From positions 1 to 12,540 of the forward strand of contig JAJNBR010000083.1 of the NCBI GenBank assembly GCA_021156265.1: 12,540 bases of DNA, written 5' to 3'. Position 1 is the stretch's first letter. Each line of letters opens with the position of its first letter. Made by a program: the position numbers and the translations under genes. Below the pieces are notes generated by a model that saw only the letters and a list, made by a program, of their open reading frames with translations, was not told the origin of the DNA and searched no databases. This document shows, one piece after another, positions 6,440 through 12,540 of this stretch. This DNA comes from Flavipsychrobacter sp. GTDB taxonomy: Bacteria; Bacteroidota; Bacteroidia; Chitinophagales; Chitinophagaceae.

Positions 6440-7101
6440 CAGTTTCTACAGAAAAGCCGTATACCTCGTACAACCGGTATTTCTTTATTCCCTTCCTTAT
6501 TTGGGTAGTGATCGGCGGGTTGTCGCTCCTGTTTTTCGACAGACGGGTATTGTTTGAATTTGCCAATGGCAGGCACTCCGAATGGGGCGATGTGTTCATG
6601 ACATATGTCACAAGAATGGGCGAAGGGGCGTTTATTATTATTGTGCTGCTGTTGCTACTTGGGCTTACTTCTTTCCGCAACTGGTGGTTTGTTATCACTG
6701 CCTTCTTTAGCAACGTTATTCCGGCAGCCTTCGTTCAGGCAGTAAAGAGCGGTATAAATGCTCCCCGGCCTCTAAACTATTACAAGGAAGCGCCATGGAT
6801 CCATATCTCTCCTGACTGGCCTGTCTACATGGAGAGAAGCTTTCCGTCCGGTCACACAACCGGAGCTTTCTGCTTGTTTTGTTTCCTGGCCATACTGCTC
6901 CCGCCGCGATATAAGCCTCTTGGTTTGGTGTGTTTTCTGGTGGCATTAGCTGTTGGTTGGTCGCGAATGTACCTGGCGGCGCATTTCTTTTTGGATGTAT
7001 ATGTGGGCAGCATCCTGGCGACGGTGTTTGTTGTATGTGTTGTAGCTTTGATGAACCGCAACCAGGGCCGTTTTTTTAAACAAGACTTCGATATCCATTA
7101 A
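6418..7101 (+). CDS. PAP2-family membrane phosphatase
   Basis: This 227-residue membrane protein belongs to the PAP2/type-2 phosphatidic acid phosphatase superfamily. It probably removes phosphate from a lipid such as undecaprenyl diphosphate, lipid A or a phospholipid. All three catalytic motifs are present: K110-x6-R117-P118, P143-S-G-H146 and S182-R183-x5-H189-x3-D193. About five or six hydrophobic helices surround them. The ATG at 6418 overlaps the end of the permease gene by 22 nt, which suggests translational coupling; the frame is open to 6397 but offers only TTG there. Its place between an LPS permease and a lipid-dependent glycosyltransferase favours an envelope lipid substrate, either lipid A dephosphorylation or carrier recycling. 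The exact substrate cannot be read from the sequence. Confidence 0.88.
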   Translation: MVKKSRITVSTEKPYTSYNRYFFIPFLIWVVIGGLSLLFFDRRVLFEFANGRHSEWGDVFMTYVTRMGEGAFIIIVLLLLLGLTSFRNWWFVITAFFSNVIPAAFVQAVKSGINAPRPLNYYKEAPWIHISPDWPVYMERSFPSGHTTGAFCLFCFLAILLPPRYKPLGLVCFLVALAVGWSRMYLAAHFFLDVYVGSILATVFVVCVVALMNRNQGRFFKQDFDIH

Positions 7102-7106
7102 CATCA

Positions 7107-8720
7107 ATGCCGCTCTCGCTACGCTACATAGTTATTTTTATCGTTGCATCGTTTCTCTTCTTTCCGTTTTTGGGGCAGGTACACCTGTTTGACTGGGATG
7201 AGATCAACTTTGCAGAATGTGCGCGGGAAATGATCGTTTCGAAAGACTACCTGCGCATGCAGATCGACTTTCAGCCATTTTGGGAGAAGCCTCCGTTATT
7301 TATCTGGATGCAGGTACTGGCTATGAAGCTGTTTGGCGTTAATGAGTACGCTGCACGTTTTCCCAACGCCTTGATAGGTGTAATGACGCTTCTGACCTTG
7401 TACTATGTAGGCAGACGTGTAGTAGGCGATAGGTTAGCTACGTGGTGGACCGTTACTTATGCAGCTGCCTGGCTACCACATTTTTATTTCAAATCCGGTA
7501 TCATTGACCCCCTTTTTAACCTGCTGATATTTCTTGCGTTCTTCCAGGTATACCTGATGAGACATGGCGAACGCAAAACAATGCATGGGATACTGTCGGG
7601 CTTATTCCTGGGGCTGGCGGTTCTTACAAAAGGACCTGTGGCGATATTGGTGGCATTGCTTGCACTGGCGGTATATGTTGTTGTAAACCGTGGACTTTGG
7701 GGATACAGGATAGGCTACCTGTTACTTATTCCATTGTCTGCTTTTGTCACTACTTTTTTATGGTTCGGCGCCGAAGTTATCAGCAATGGCTGGTGGTTCT
7801 TCAATGAATTTATCACCTACCAGGTACGTTTACTTCAAACAGAGGATGCCGGCCATGGCGGACCGTTCTTTTATCATTTCCTTATTCTGTTGATCGGTTG
7901 CTTCCCAGCATCGGTTTTTTTATTCCAATACAATCGCAGGCGCGCTACCACCGGTGAACCTGCACGCGATTTTACCCGCTGGATGTGGATACTGTTTTGG
8001 GTGGTGCTTATCCTGTTCTCGGTCGTTAAGACCAAGATCGTACACTACTCTTCGCTTTGCTATTTTCCGCTCACTTACCTGGCTGCCTTGCAGCTTTACC
8101 GTTTGAGTAATGAACGAATTGAAATAAGCAAGGGCGTACAGGTTTTACTGCTGACCATCGGCAGTATTATAGCAGTTGCTATTACGGCCCTGCCTATTGT
8201 TGGCATTAATAAAGCAAAGCTTATTCCATTGATCGACGATCCGTTTGCGGTAGGTAACCTGCAGGCAAATGTATCCTGGAGTTATGTTGAATGCCTTTGG
8301 GGGGCATTGTATCTTGTTGGTATCTGGGTATCAGTGATGATGATGCGGCGCAATTTCCGCATTGGCATGGTCGTCCTTTCAATAGTCCAGATCATTATTA
8401 TACAAGTGACTGTATTGCACTTTACGCCCAAGATCGAAGCATTCTCCCAACGTGCAGCTATCAACTATTTTAAAGGCTTCCAGGGCAAAGACGTGTACGT
8501 AAAGGTGCTGGGCTATAAAAGTTACGCGCACCTGTTTTACACAAAAAAGCGACCACAAGCCAACAAAAATTCTTACAACGAAGAATGGCTGCTGACTGGC
8601 CCGGTAGATAAACCAACCTACTTCATTTGCAAAATAATGGAGGCAGACAGGTACCGCGCGATGCCACAGCTGCAACAAATAGGAGAGAAGAATGGATTTG
8701 TTTTCTTTCGCCGGAGGTAA
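7107..8720 (+). CDS. GT39/ArnT-like membrane glycosyltransferase
   Basis: This 537-residue polytopic protein resembles the ArnT/PMT group (GT-C fold), which transfers a sugar from a polyprenyl-phosphate donor to lipid A, protein or another acceptor on the periplasmic face. Visible signatures are the first-loop acidic motif D29-W-D-E32, EKPPLFIWMQ at 60-69, RFPNALIG, and about 10-12 hydrophobic helices over residues 1-445. A soluble C-terminal part (about 455-537) holds the motif YVKVLGYKSYAHLFY. It starts 5 nt after the PAP2 stop and ends one base before the next ATG. Together with its neighbours it suggests sugar decoration of lipid A or a surface glycan. Acceptor and sugar are unknown. Confidence 0.86.
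   Translation: MPLSLRYIVIFIVASFLFFPFLGQVHLFDWDEINFAECAREMIVSKDYLRMQIDFQPFWEKPPLFIWMQVLAMKLFGVNEYAARFPNALIGVMTLLTLYYVGRRVVGDRLATWWTVTYAAAWLPHFYFKSGIIDPLFNLLIFLAFFQVYLMRHGERKTMHGILSGLFLGLAVLTKGPVAILVALLALAVYVVVNRGLWGYRIGYLLLIPLSAFVTTFLWFGAEVISNGWWFFNEFITYQVRLLQTEDAGHGGPFFYHFLILLIGCFPASVFLFQYNRRRATTGEPARDFTRWMWILFWVVLILFSVVKTKIVHYSSLCYFPLTYLAALQLYRLSNERIEISKGVQVLLLTIGSIIAVAITALPIVGINKAKLIPLIDDPFAVGNLQANVSWSYVECLWGALYLVGIWVSVMMMRRNFRIGMVVLSIVQIIIIQVTVLHFTPKIEAFSQRAAINYFKGFQGKDVYVKVLGYKSYAHLFYTKKRPQANKNSYNEEWLLTGPVDKPTYFICKIMEADRYRAMPQLQQIGEKNGFVFFRRR
8713..8717 (+). promoter_or_regulatory. Shine-Dalgarno site for the DUF481 gene
   Basis: GGAGG lies 4 nt before the ATG at 8722 and inside the last codons of the glycosyltransferase. 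Most other starts in this window lack such a site, so this one supports the chosen start. Confidence 0.6.
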
Positions 8721-8721
8721 C

Positions 8722-9474
8722 ATGAATAACTTATCAGTCGTAAAAACAGTCCTCGTCTTTTTAGCCTGTTTATTAAATACAACAGGCTCCAGCGCCCAGT
8801 ACTCGGACACCACGCAACATTATTTGAAACTGGCGGCGACGGGCAGCATTAACAAGACCAATGAAACAGAGAACTACCTGGCGAATAATTCGTGTCGCTT
8901 TGGTATGCGCAGAAAACGTGTAGGCATGAATACAAGTGCTGCCTGGGTATACGGTGAGCAAAACAATGTGCTGAGCAATAATGATTTTAATGCATGGGCG
9001 GATATGAACTGGTATCCCCACAGCAGCCGGAACTTCTATTACTGGGCGCTGGCCAATTATACCACCAGTTATTCGCTCAAGATAAACAGTCAGTATCAGA
9101 CAGGTGCCGGAATAGCCTATAGCATCATAAACCGCGATAGCATTTATTTGAACGTTAGTGACGGCATACTGTATGAATATTCAGACTTGCAGCTATCTGA
9201 CACGCTTGGAGAGAGGTATAATACCTATCGAAATTCACTTCGCCTTTGGTTTCGATACAAGTACAAAAACATGATCGCATTCGATGGCGGTGGATTTCTT
9301 CAAAATTCGCTGAAGGATGGGAATGACTATATCATTCGTACCAGTGCATCGCTGGACTTTAAATTGGGCAGAGGTTTTAGCCTGAGAGCGACCTTGGTTT
9401 ACAACAAGTTCAATCGTACTGACAAAGAAAACCTGTTATTCAATTATGGGCTGGTCTACGAAAAGTATTTCTAG
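8722..9474 (+). CDS. DUF481 outer-membrane beta-barrel protein
   Basis: This 250-residue protein has a signal peptide (residues 1-26, cleavage after SSAQ) and a long run of alternating beta strands ending in the aromatic YEKYF, as expected for an outer-membrane barrel assembled by BamA. Segments such as YLANNSCRFGMRRKRV, SSRNFYYWALANYTTSYSLK and RTDKENLLFNYGL fit the Bacteroidota branch of DUF481. The ATG at 8722 was chosen because the signal peptide begins there. It is preceded by GGAGG (8713-8717), a real Shine-Dalgarno sequence and unusual for this phylum, and follows the glycosyltransferase stop by one base. The stop TAG shares a CTAG with the opposing kdsC. Function is unknown; it may be a small channel or structural barrel. 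Confidence 0.87.
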   Translation: MNNLSVVKTVLVFLACLLNTTGSSAQYSDTTQHYLKLAATGSINKTNETENYLANNSCRFGMRRKRVGMNTSAAWVYGEQNNVLSNNDFNAWADMNWYPHSSRNFYYWALANYTTSYSLKINSQYQTGAGIAYSIINRDSIYLNVSDGILYEYSDLQLSDTLGERYNTYRNSLRLWFRYKYKNMIAFDGGGFLQNSLKDGNDYIIRTSASLDFKLGRGFSLRATLVYNKFNRTDKENLLFNYGLVYEKYF

Positions 9475-9980
9475 GAAGGAAGTTCCCAGTCGCCGTTCAG
9501 TTTGAGGACCTTTTCAATTACATCGCGTACGCAGCCTTCGCCTCCGTTCTTAGGTGAAATGTATTTTGATACCTCACGTATCTCGGTAACGGCATCATTG
9601 GGGCAGCAGGGTAGGCCGCATATTTGCATGGCGGCATAATCGGGTATATCGTCGCCCATGTACAAGACATATTCGAACGAGGTTTTTGATTCCTCTGCGA
9701 TCTCGAGGAGCAACTCTTTTTTGGTTTCTATACCAATATGAACATCAGTTACTCCGAGCTTATTAAGCCTTGCACGTACCCCTTCAGACTTAGCACCTGA
9801 AATGATCCAGACTTTATAGCCCTTTTTTATGGCGAGCTGTATGGCAAAGCCGTCTTTGATGTTCATCCGGCGGAGGAGGTGCCCCTCTTCGGTCGCCAGC
9901 AGCGACCCGTCGGTGAGCACACCGTCCACGTCAAATACAAATACGCGTATAGGCTTAAACAGCTCGAGGATATTGCTCAT
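9471..9980 (-). CDS. kdsC: 3-deoxy-D-manno-octulosonate 8-phosphate phosphatase
   Basis: KdsC hydrolyses Kdo 8-phosphate to Kdo and phosphate in the cytoplasm, the third step of Kdo synthesis for the LPS inner core. The 169-residue protein has the HAD subfamily IIIA motifs in order: D17-V-D19-G-V-L-T-D-G near the N-terminus, IISGAKS at 59-65, K87/K88, MGDDIPDYAAM at 108-118 with D110 and D111, and the C-terminal GGEGCVRDVIE typical of KdsC. There is no cap domain, as expected for a tetrameric family. Its ATG overlaps the iscX stop in TAATG, so the two are probably translated together. Its stop lies in the same CTAG as the stop of the opposing gene. No kdsA, kdsB or kdsD is seen nearby. Confidence 0.94.
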   Translation of the reverse strand: MSNILELFKPIRVFVFDVDGVLTDGSLLATEEGHLLRRMNIKDGFAIQLAIKKGYKVWIISGAKSEGVRARLNKLGVTDVHIGIETKKELLLEIAEESKTSFEYVLYMGDDIPDYAAMQICGLPCCPNDAVTEIREVSKYISPKNGGEGCVRDVIEKVLKLNGDWELPS

Positions 9981-10219
9981 TATTTCTGGTTGTCACGCCA
10001 TTCGTAAACCCAGCCAGATTGTATCATTTCCAGGTGGCCTTCATTGCATTCTTCGCGCTTACCTTCAAAGCCCGGAAGTTCCAGCACCCATTCTATCAGC
10101 TCAGTGAAACGAACACGATATATTTTGCTTTCGTTAAAATCATCGCCAAATTTTTCATACAGCTTCAGGGCTATATCTTCGTGGTCGTTCCAGTTTATTG
10201 GCGGTTCGTAGTGTGCCAT
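9980..10219 (-). CDS. iscX: Iron-sulfur assembly protein IscX
   Basis: IscX (YfhJ) is a small acidic helical protein that binds IscS and iron and tunes the rate of Fe-S cluster assembly. The 79-residue sequence carries the family pattern: INWNDHEDIALKLYEKFGDD, then YRVRFTELIEWVLELPGFEG, then CNEGHLEMIQSGWVYEW. The length is slightly above the roughly 66 residues of the E. coli protein, with short extensions at both ends. It follows fdx after a 54-nt gap and overlaps kdsC by one base. No separate promoter is visible in the gap, so it is probably cotranscribed with fdx. Confidence 0.9.
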   Translation of the reverse strand: MAHYEPPINWNDHEDIALKLYEKFGDDFNESKIYRVRFTELIEWVLELPGFEGKREECNEGHLEMIQSGWVYEWRDNQK

Positions 10220-10226
10220 TGATCTC

Positions 10227-10262
10227 GTTAATTGAGTTAATTAAGTTAAAATGGTTAATTAA
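10227..10262. repeat. Four 9-nt tandem repeats between fdx and iscX
   Basis: GTTAATTGA, GTTAATTAA, GTTAAAATG and GTTAATTAA follow one another in exact 9-nt register, filling most of the 54-nt gap. Each shares GTTAA. They may be a replication-slippage product or bind a regulator of iscX-kdsC. No terminator structure is evident here. Confidence 0.7.
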
Positions 10263-10273
10263 GTGGTTTAACA

Positions 10274-10612
10274 CTAGTCGCCATGCAAAAGGGACTGGTC
10301 TGGTACAGTGATCTCGAGCGTGCCGCTTCCTCCGGGTTCCAGAATGCACTGACAGCCCAGGCGTGAGTTCAGCTTAGGATTCCGTGCACGGTCTATGAAA
10401 TCTTCTTCTTTGTCAGTTATCTCCGGGATATATTCTTCGCCTTTTTCTACGTACACATGGCATGTGCTGCAGGCGCAGACCATACCACAGTTGTGATGCA
10501 GCTCAATGTTATTGTCCAAGGCTACTTCCAGTATGCTCTGGTCGGGGGCAATGTTTTCCAGCGTTACAGGCTCTAAGCCCTTTTGCTCGAAATTAAATTT
10601 AATAGTATACAT
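10274..10612 (-). CDS. fdx: Isc-type [2Fe-2S] ferredoxin
   Basis: This 112-residue adrenodoxin-type ferredoxin likely supplies electrons for iron-sulfur cluster assembly with IscS/IscU. Cys42, Cys48, Cys51 and Cys87 give the C-x5-C-x2-C...C cluster pattern. The additional Cys46 and the spacing match E. coli Fdx (ligands at 42, 48, 51 and 87, by memory of that protein). HHNCGMVCACSTCHVYV and RLGCQC are the key segments. A further Cys89 follows the last ligand. The ATG at 10612 lies about 20 nt after the expected transcription start of a good promoter. It heads the unit fdx-iscX-kdsC. Confidence 0.93.
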   Translation of the reverse strand: MYTIKFNFEQKGLEPVTLENIAPDQSILEVALDNNIELHHNCGMVCACSTCHVYVEKGEEYIPEITDKEEDFIDRARNPKLNSRLGCQCILEPGGSGTLEITVPDQSLLHGD

Positions 10613-10638
10613 GAATGGTTAACTCGCGGTTGAGAGCG

Positions 10639-10669
10639 CAAAAATAGCATTAATGAAGCAATACGGCAA
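10639..10669 (-). promoter_or_regulatory. Promoter of fdx-iscX-kdsC
   Basis: On the minus strand TTG (10669-10667), a 20-nt spacer and TATTTTTG (10646-10639) match the Bacteroidota consensus. Transcription would begin near 10633, about 20 nt before the fdx ATG. A perfect inverted repeat (10649-10694) surrounds the -33 element. Confidence 0.7.
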
Positions 10670-10694
10670 TTTGCATAATTGAGCCTTCATTAAT
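10649..10694. promoter_or_regulatory. Inverted repeat framing the fdx -33 element
   Basis: ATTAATGAAG (10649-10658) and CTTCATTAAT (10685-10694) are perfect 10-nt complements separated by 26 nt that contain the -33 TTG. It could be an operator with two half sites or, read on the minus strand, a long hairpin ending the DUF2520 operon, since GCTATTTTTG follows it. The structure is seen; either role is inferred. Confidence 0.5.
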
Positions 10695-10723
10695 AGGCAA
10701 ATATGGAAATTCAATAACCTGCG

Positions 10724-11488
10724 TTACTTGTACATATTCTCGATAGAGCTGGTAATGGCCTGGTAGATGGTTTGCCAGTCAGAATGCGTCTGTAGCATGT
10801 CCATATGCTTGCGGATGGTAATGTCATCGTGCCGCCTTGCCGGGCCTGTCTGCACATCATATGGCGAGGCCGATTGCACACGCTCGAATGTTTGCTGCAG
10901 TATTGGGATCAGCATCGAAAACGGGATTCCATGAGCCTTACAAACGCTTTCAGCAACAGTCATCAGGTGATTTGTGAAGTTGTTGCTGAGCACTGCTGAC
11001 AGGTGCAGCCAACGTCTTTGTTCGGCAGTTGCTTCGTTAAGGATGTTGGTAAACGTTTGGCAGATGTTGTTTATCGTATTTTTCGCCTTTTCGGACGATG
11101 CTTCAAAAACTGTAGGTATATTCCTGTGTTCAGGCAGTTTCTGCTTCAGGATCGAATAGATCGGCCAAATAACGCCTTTATGCGCTGCAACTTCACCTAG
11201 AGCAGACATGTCAACTGAGCCGGCAGTGTGCAGTAAAACTGTTTCTTTAAAAGACAGTTGAGATGCAATGTTGGCAATTGCATGGTCAGAAATAGCGATA
11301 ATGCACACATCTGCTCCATCTTTTATTTCACTCAATCCCCCGTAAACGGTACTATTGATCTGACTCGCCAGTTCCATGGCGGTTGCCTGGTTCCTACTGT
11401 AGACACCGAGACAGGTGTGTCCTGCACCGGAGAGTTTTTTAGCAAAAAACCAGGCGGTATTACCGCTACCTATAAGGTTGTAGTTCAT
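10724..11488 (-). CDS. Rossmann-like and DUF2520 domain protein
   Basis: This 254-residue protein has an N-terminal NAD(P)-binding Rossmann fold (NLIGSGNTAWFFAKKL at residues 4-19, glycine-rich turn GSGNTA) and a C-terminal all-helical DUF2520 domain starting near residue 130 (WLHLSAVLSNNFTNHLM, then HDDITIRKHM). The layout resembles the ProC/6-phosphogluconate dehydrogenase type of oxidoreductase, and members are often annotated as putative reductases, but no substrate has been established to my knowledge. It is last in the ung-plsC unit, and its ATG overlaps the plsC stop in ATGA. The link to acyltransferase or base repair is probably positional only. Confidence 0.86.
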   Translation of the reverse strand: MNYNLIGSGNTAWFFAKKLSGAGHTCLGVYSRNQATAMELASQINSTVYGGLSEIKDGADVCIIAISDHAIANIASQLSFKETVLLHTAGSVDMSALGEVAAHKGVIWPIYSILKQKLPEHRNIPTVFEASSEKAKNTINNICQTFTNILNEATAEQRRWLHLSAVLSNNFTNHLMTVAESVCKAHGIPFSMLIPILQQTFERVQSASPYDVQTGPARRHDDITIRKHMDMLQTHSDWQTIYQAITSSIENMYK

Positions 11489-12240
11489 GAGAGCCGTTCG
11501 CGATTTGCGGTATAGTATTCAAACATCAAGTTATAAATTCTTTGCTTGAATTCCGCTGTGTCGTTAAGTGTTAGTCCTTTAGTTGGCACAGGCTCCAGGA
11601 AATGGATGTGTATCGGTCTTGGCCATGCCCATAAGGCCTTATTGTGCGGTAACACCTTGCCGGTATTGAATATCAGCCCTGGCACTACAGGCCGTTGTGC
11701 TTTAATAGCGCTGATGAAAGCACCATCAAAGAACGGCTGCAGCGGCTCGTCAGTCTTATTGCGTGTGCCCTCAGGGTACAGGCAAAGATGGACGCCTTTT
11801 TCCAGCATTTCGTTCATCTTGCTGAAGCTCTCGGCGCGACTGTTTCTATTCTTCCTGTCAACCAATATGGAGCCCGCTTTATAAATAACGCCAAAGATGG
11901 GCACGCGTGCCATTTCAACTTTAGCCAATGTTTTATTGGGGCCGGGTATCCAGGGTGATGATACGGGTATATCAGCAAGTGAATTGTGGTTGATGACCAC
12001 TACATAGTGTTCGCCTTTTTTGAAATGATGTTTTCCTTTGCGTCGTACGGGACAAAAGACAAGCGGCATGAATACACTCATCCATAGCCTGAAAATCGGG
12101 TGCATTACCCGGGCCCGTTGTGGTTCCGGCAATAGCGTTGTAAGCCATATAGGAACAACGACGATCAGCATCGTGCACGCAAACAGCAGCAATGCGTATA
12201 CAAAGTATATGTGTCCTAAAAAGTTTTTTACCTGTTTCAT
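11485..12240 (-). CDS. plsC: 1-acyl-sn-glycerol-3-phosphate acyltransferase
   Basis: PlsC adds the second acyl chain to lysophosphatidic acid, making phosphatidic acid at the inner membrane. The 251-residue protein has an N-terminal membrane helix (about 10-37) and the family motifs: motif I NHNSLAD with catalytic H85 and D90, motif II GSILVDRKNR (123-132), motif III YPEGTR (155-160) and motif IV VVPGLIF. These are complete and correctly spaced. The start overlaps the ung stop (TGATG) and the stop overlaps the next ATG (ATGA), so the three genes are likely translated in a coupled way. A related lysolipid acyltransferase (for example acting on ornithine lipids) cannot be excluded. Confidence 0.9.
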   Translation of the reverse strand: MKQVKNFLGHIYFVYALLLFACTMLIVVVPIWLTTLLPEPQRARVMHPIFRLWMSVFMPLVFCPVRRKGKHHFKKGEHYVVVINHNSLADIPVSSPWIPGPNKTLAKVEMARVPIFGVIYKAGSILVDRKNRNSRAESFSKMNEMLEKGVHLCLYPEGTRNKTDEPLQPFFDGAFISAIKAQRPVVPGLIFNTGKVLPHNKALWAWPRPIHIHFLEPVPTKGLTLNDTAEFKQRIYNLMFEYYTANRERLS

Positions 12241-12540
12241 CAGTTATTATCCAGCGACCAGTCAATTGGTTTAAGTCCTTTGCTTTGCAGCCACTGGTTG
12301 GTTTTGCTAAAATGGCCGCAGCCAAAAAAGCCGTTATATGCAGACAGGGGGGAAGGGTGGGGTGCGGTTAATACCAGGTGTTTATTTTTGTCGATAAGCT
12401 CCTGTTTGCTTTTTGCAAACGAGCCCCAGAGGAGAAACACAACGTGGTCTTTGCGGTCAGAAATAGTCCTGATGACGTCGTTTGTGAACTCATGCCAGCC
12501 TATTTTACTGTGAGACATCGGAGAATTAGCCTCAACAGTT
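12240..12540 (-). CDS. ung: Uracil-DNA glycosylase, C-terminal part (gene runs off the window)
   Basis: Family 1 uracil-DNA glycosylase cuts uracil from DNA at the start of base excision repair. Only the last 99 or so codons are present; the frame stays open to the window edge, reading TVEANSPMSHSKIGWHEF upstream of the first ATG at 12518, so that ATG is internal. The diagnostic DNA-intercalation and catalytic segment HPSPLS, followed by FFGCGHFSK and the C-terminal LKPIDW, is intact and closely resembles E. coli Ung. The stop TGA overlaps the plsC ATG. Confidence 0.94.
   Translation of the reverse strand, partial: TVEANSPMSHSKIGWHEFTNDVIRTISDRKDHVVFLLWGSFAKSKQELIDKNKHLVLTAPHPSPLSAYNGFFGCGHFSKTNQWLQSKGLKPIDWSLDNN

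Noticed and set aside
10227..10262. CRISPR-like repeat array
   Set aside because: The units are 9 nt and contiguous, with no spacers and no cas genes.

Overview
The window looks like chromosomal DNA from a member of the Bacteroidota, most likely the Chitinophagales/Chitinophagaceae. The evidence is a type IX secretion C-terminal sorting domain, a short primary sigma factor starting MRQLKITKS without region 1.1, a Bacteroidota-type START-like protein, a DUF481 beta-barrel, a DUF2520 protein, and several promoters of the Bacteroidota form TTTG/TTG-N20-TAnnTTTG. The genus assignment is inference. I see no tRNA, rRNA, CRISPR array, transposase or integrase.

Layout. (1) 46-1587, minus: a secreted protein with seven repeats and a T9SS tail. 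(2) 1588-1865: a divergent intergenic region with a strong promoter and a GC-rich palindrome, both reading into (3). (3) 1866-3231, plus: an unusual gene that appears as two overlapping frames. A terminase-small-subunit-like helix-turn-helix N-terminus is followed, after a +1 frame change near 2041, by a long C-terminal part. That part has two copies of an ungapped 58-residue module separated by a linker into which a dispersed palindromic repeat seems to have inserted in frame. (4) 3303-4332, minus: the housekeeping sigma factor with its own terminator and promoter. (5) 4481-4909, plus: a START-like protein with a terminator. (6) 4962-9474, plus: a four-gene envelope operon of LptF/LptG-type permease, PAP2 phosphatase, GT39-type glycosyltransferase and DUF481 outer-membrane protein, with gaps of at most 5 nt or overlaps. 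(7) 9471-10669, minus: fdx, iscX and kdsC, convergent with (6); both gene sets end in one CTAG. (8) 10724-12540, minus: ung (5' end outside the window), plsC and a DUF2520 Rossmann protein, joined by TGATG and ATGA overlaps.

Function. Regions 6 and 7 share an envelope theme: LPS transport, lipid phosphate removal, lipid-linked sugar transfer and Kdo synthesis (KdsC). In region 7 the Kdo phosphatase sits behind two iron-sulfur assembly genes. Most of the window is ordinary core genome. The parts that deserve a second look are the frameshifted modular gene in region 3, its embedded repeat, and the inverted repeat over the fdx promoter. I did not find a clear previously undescribed multi-gene system.
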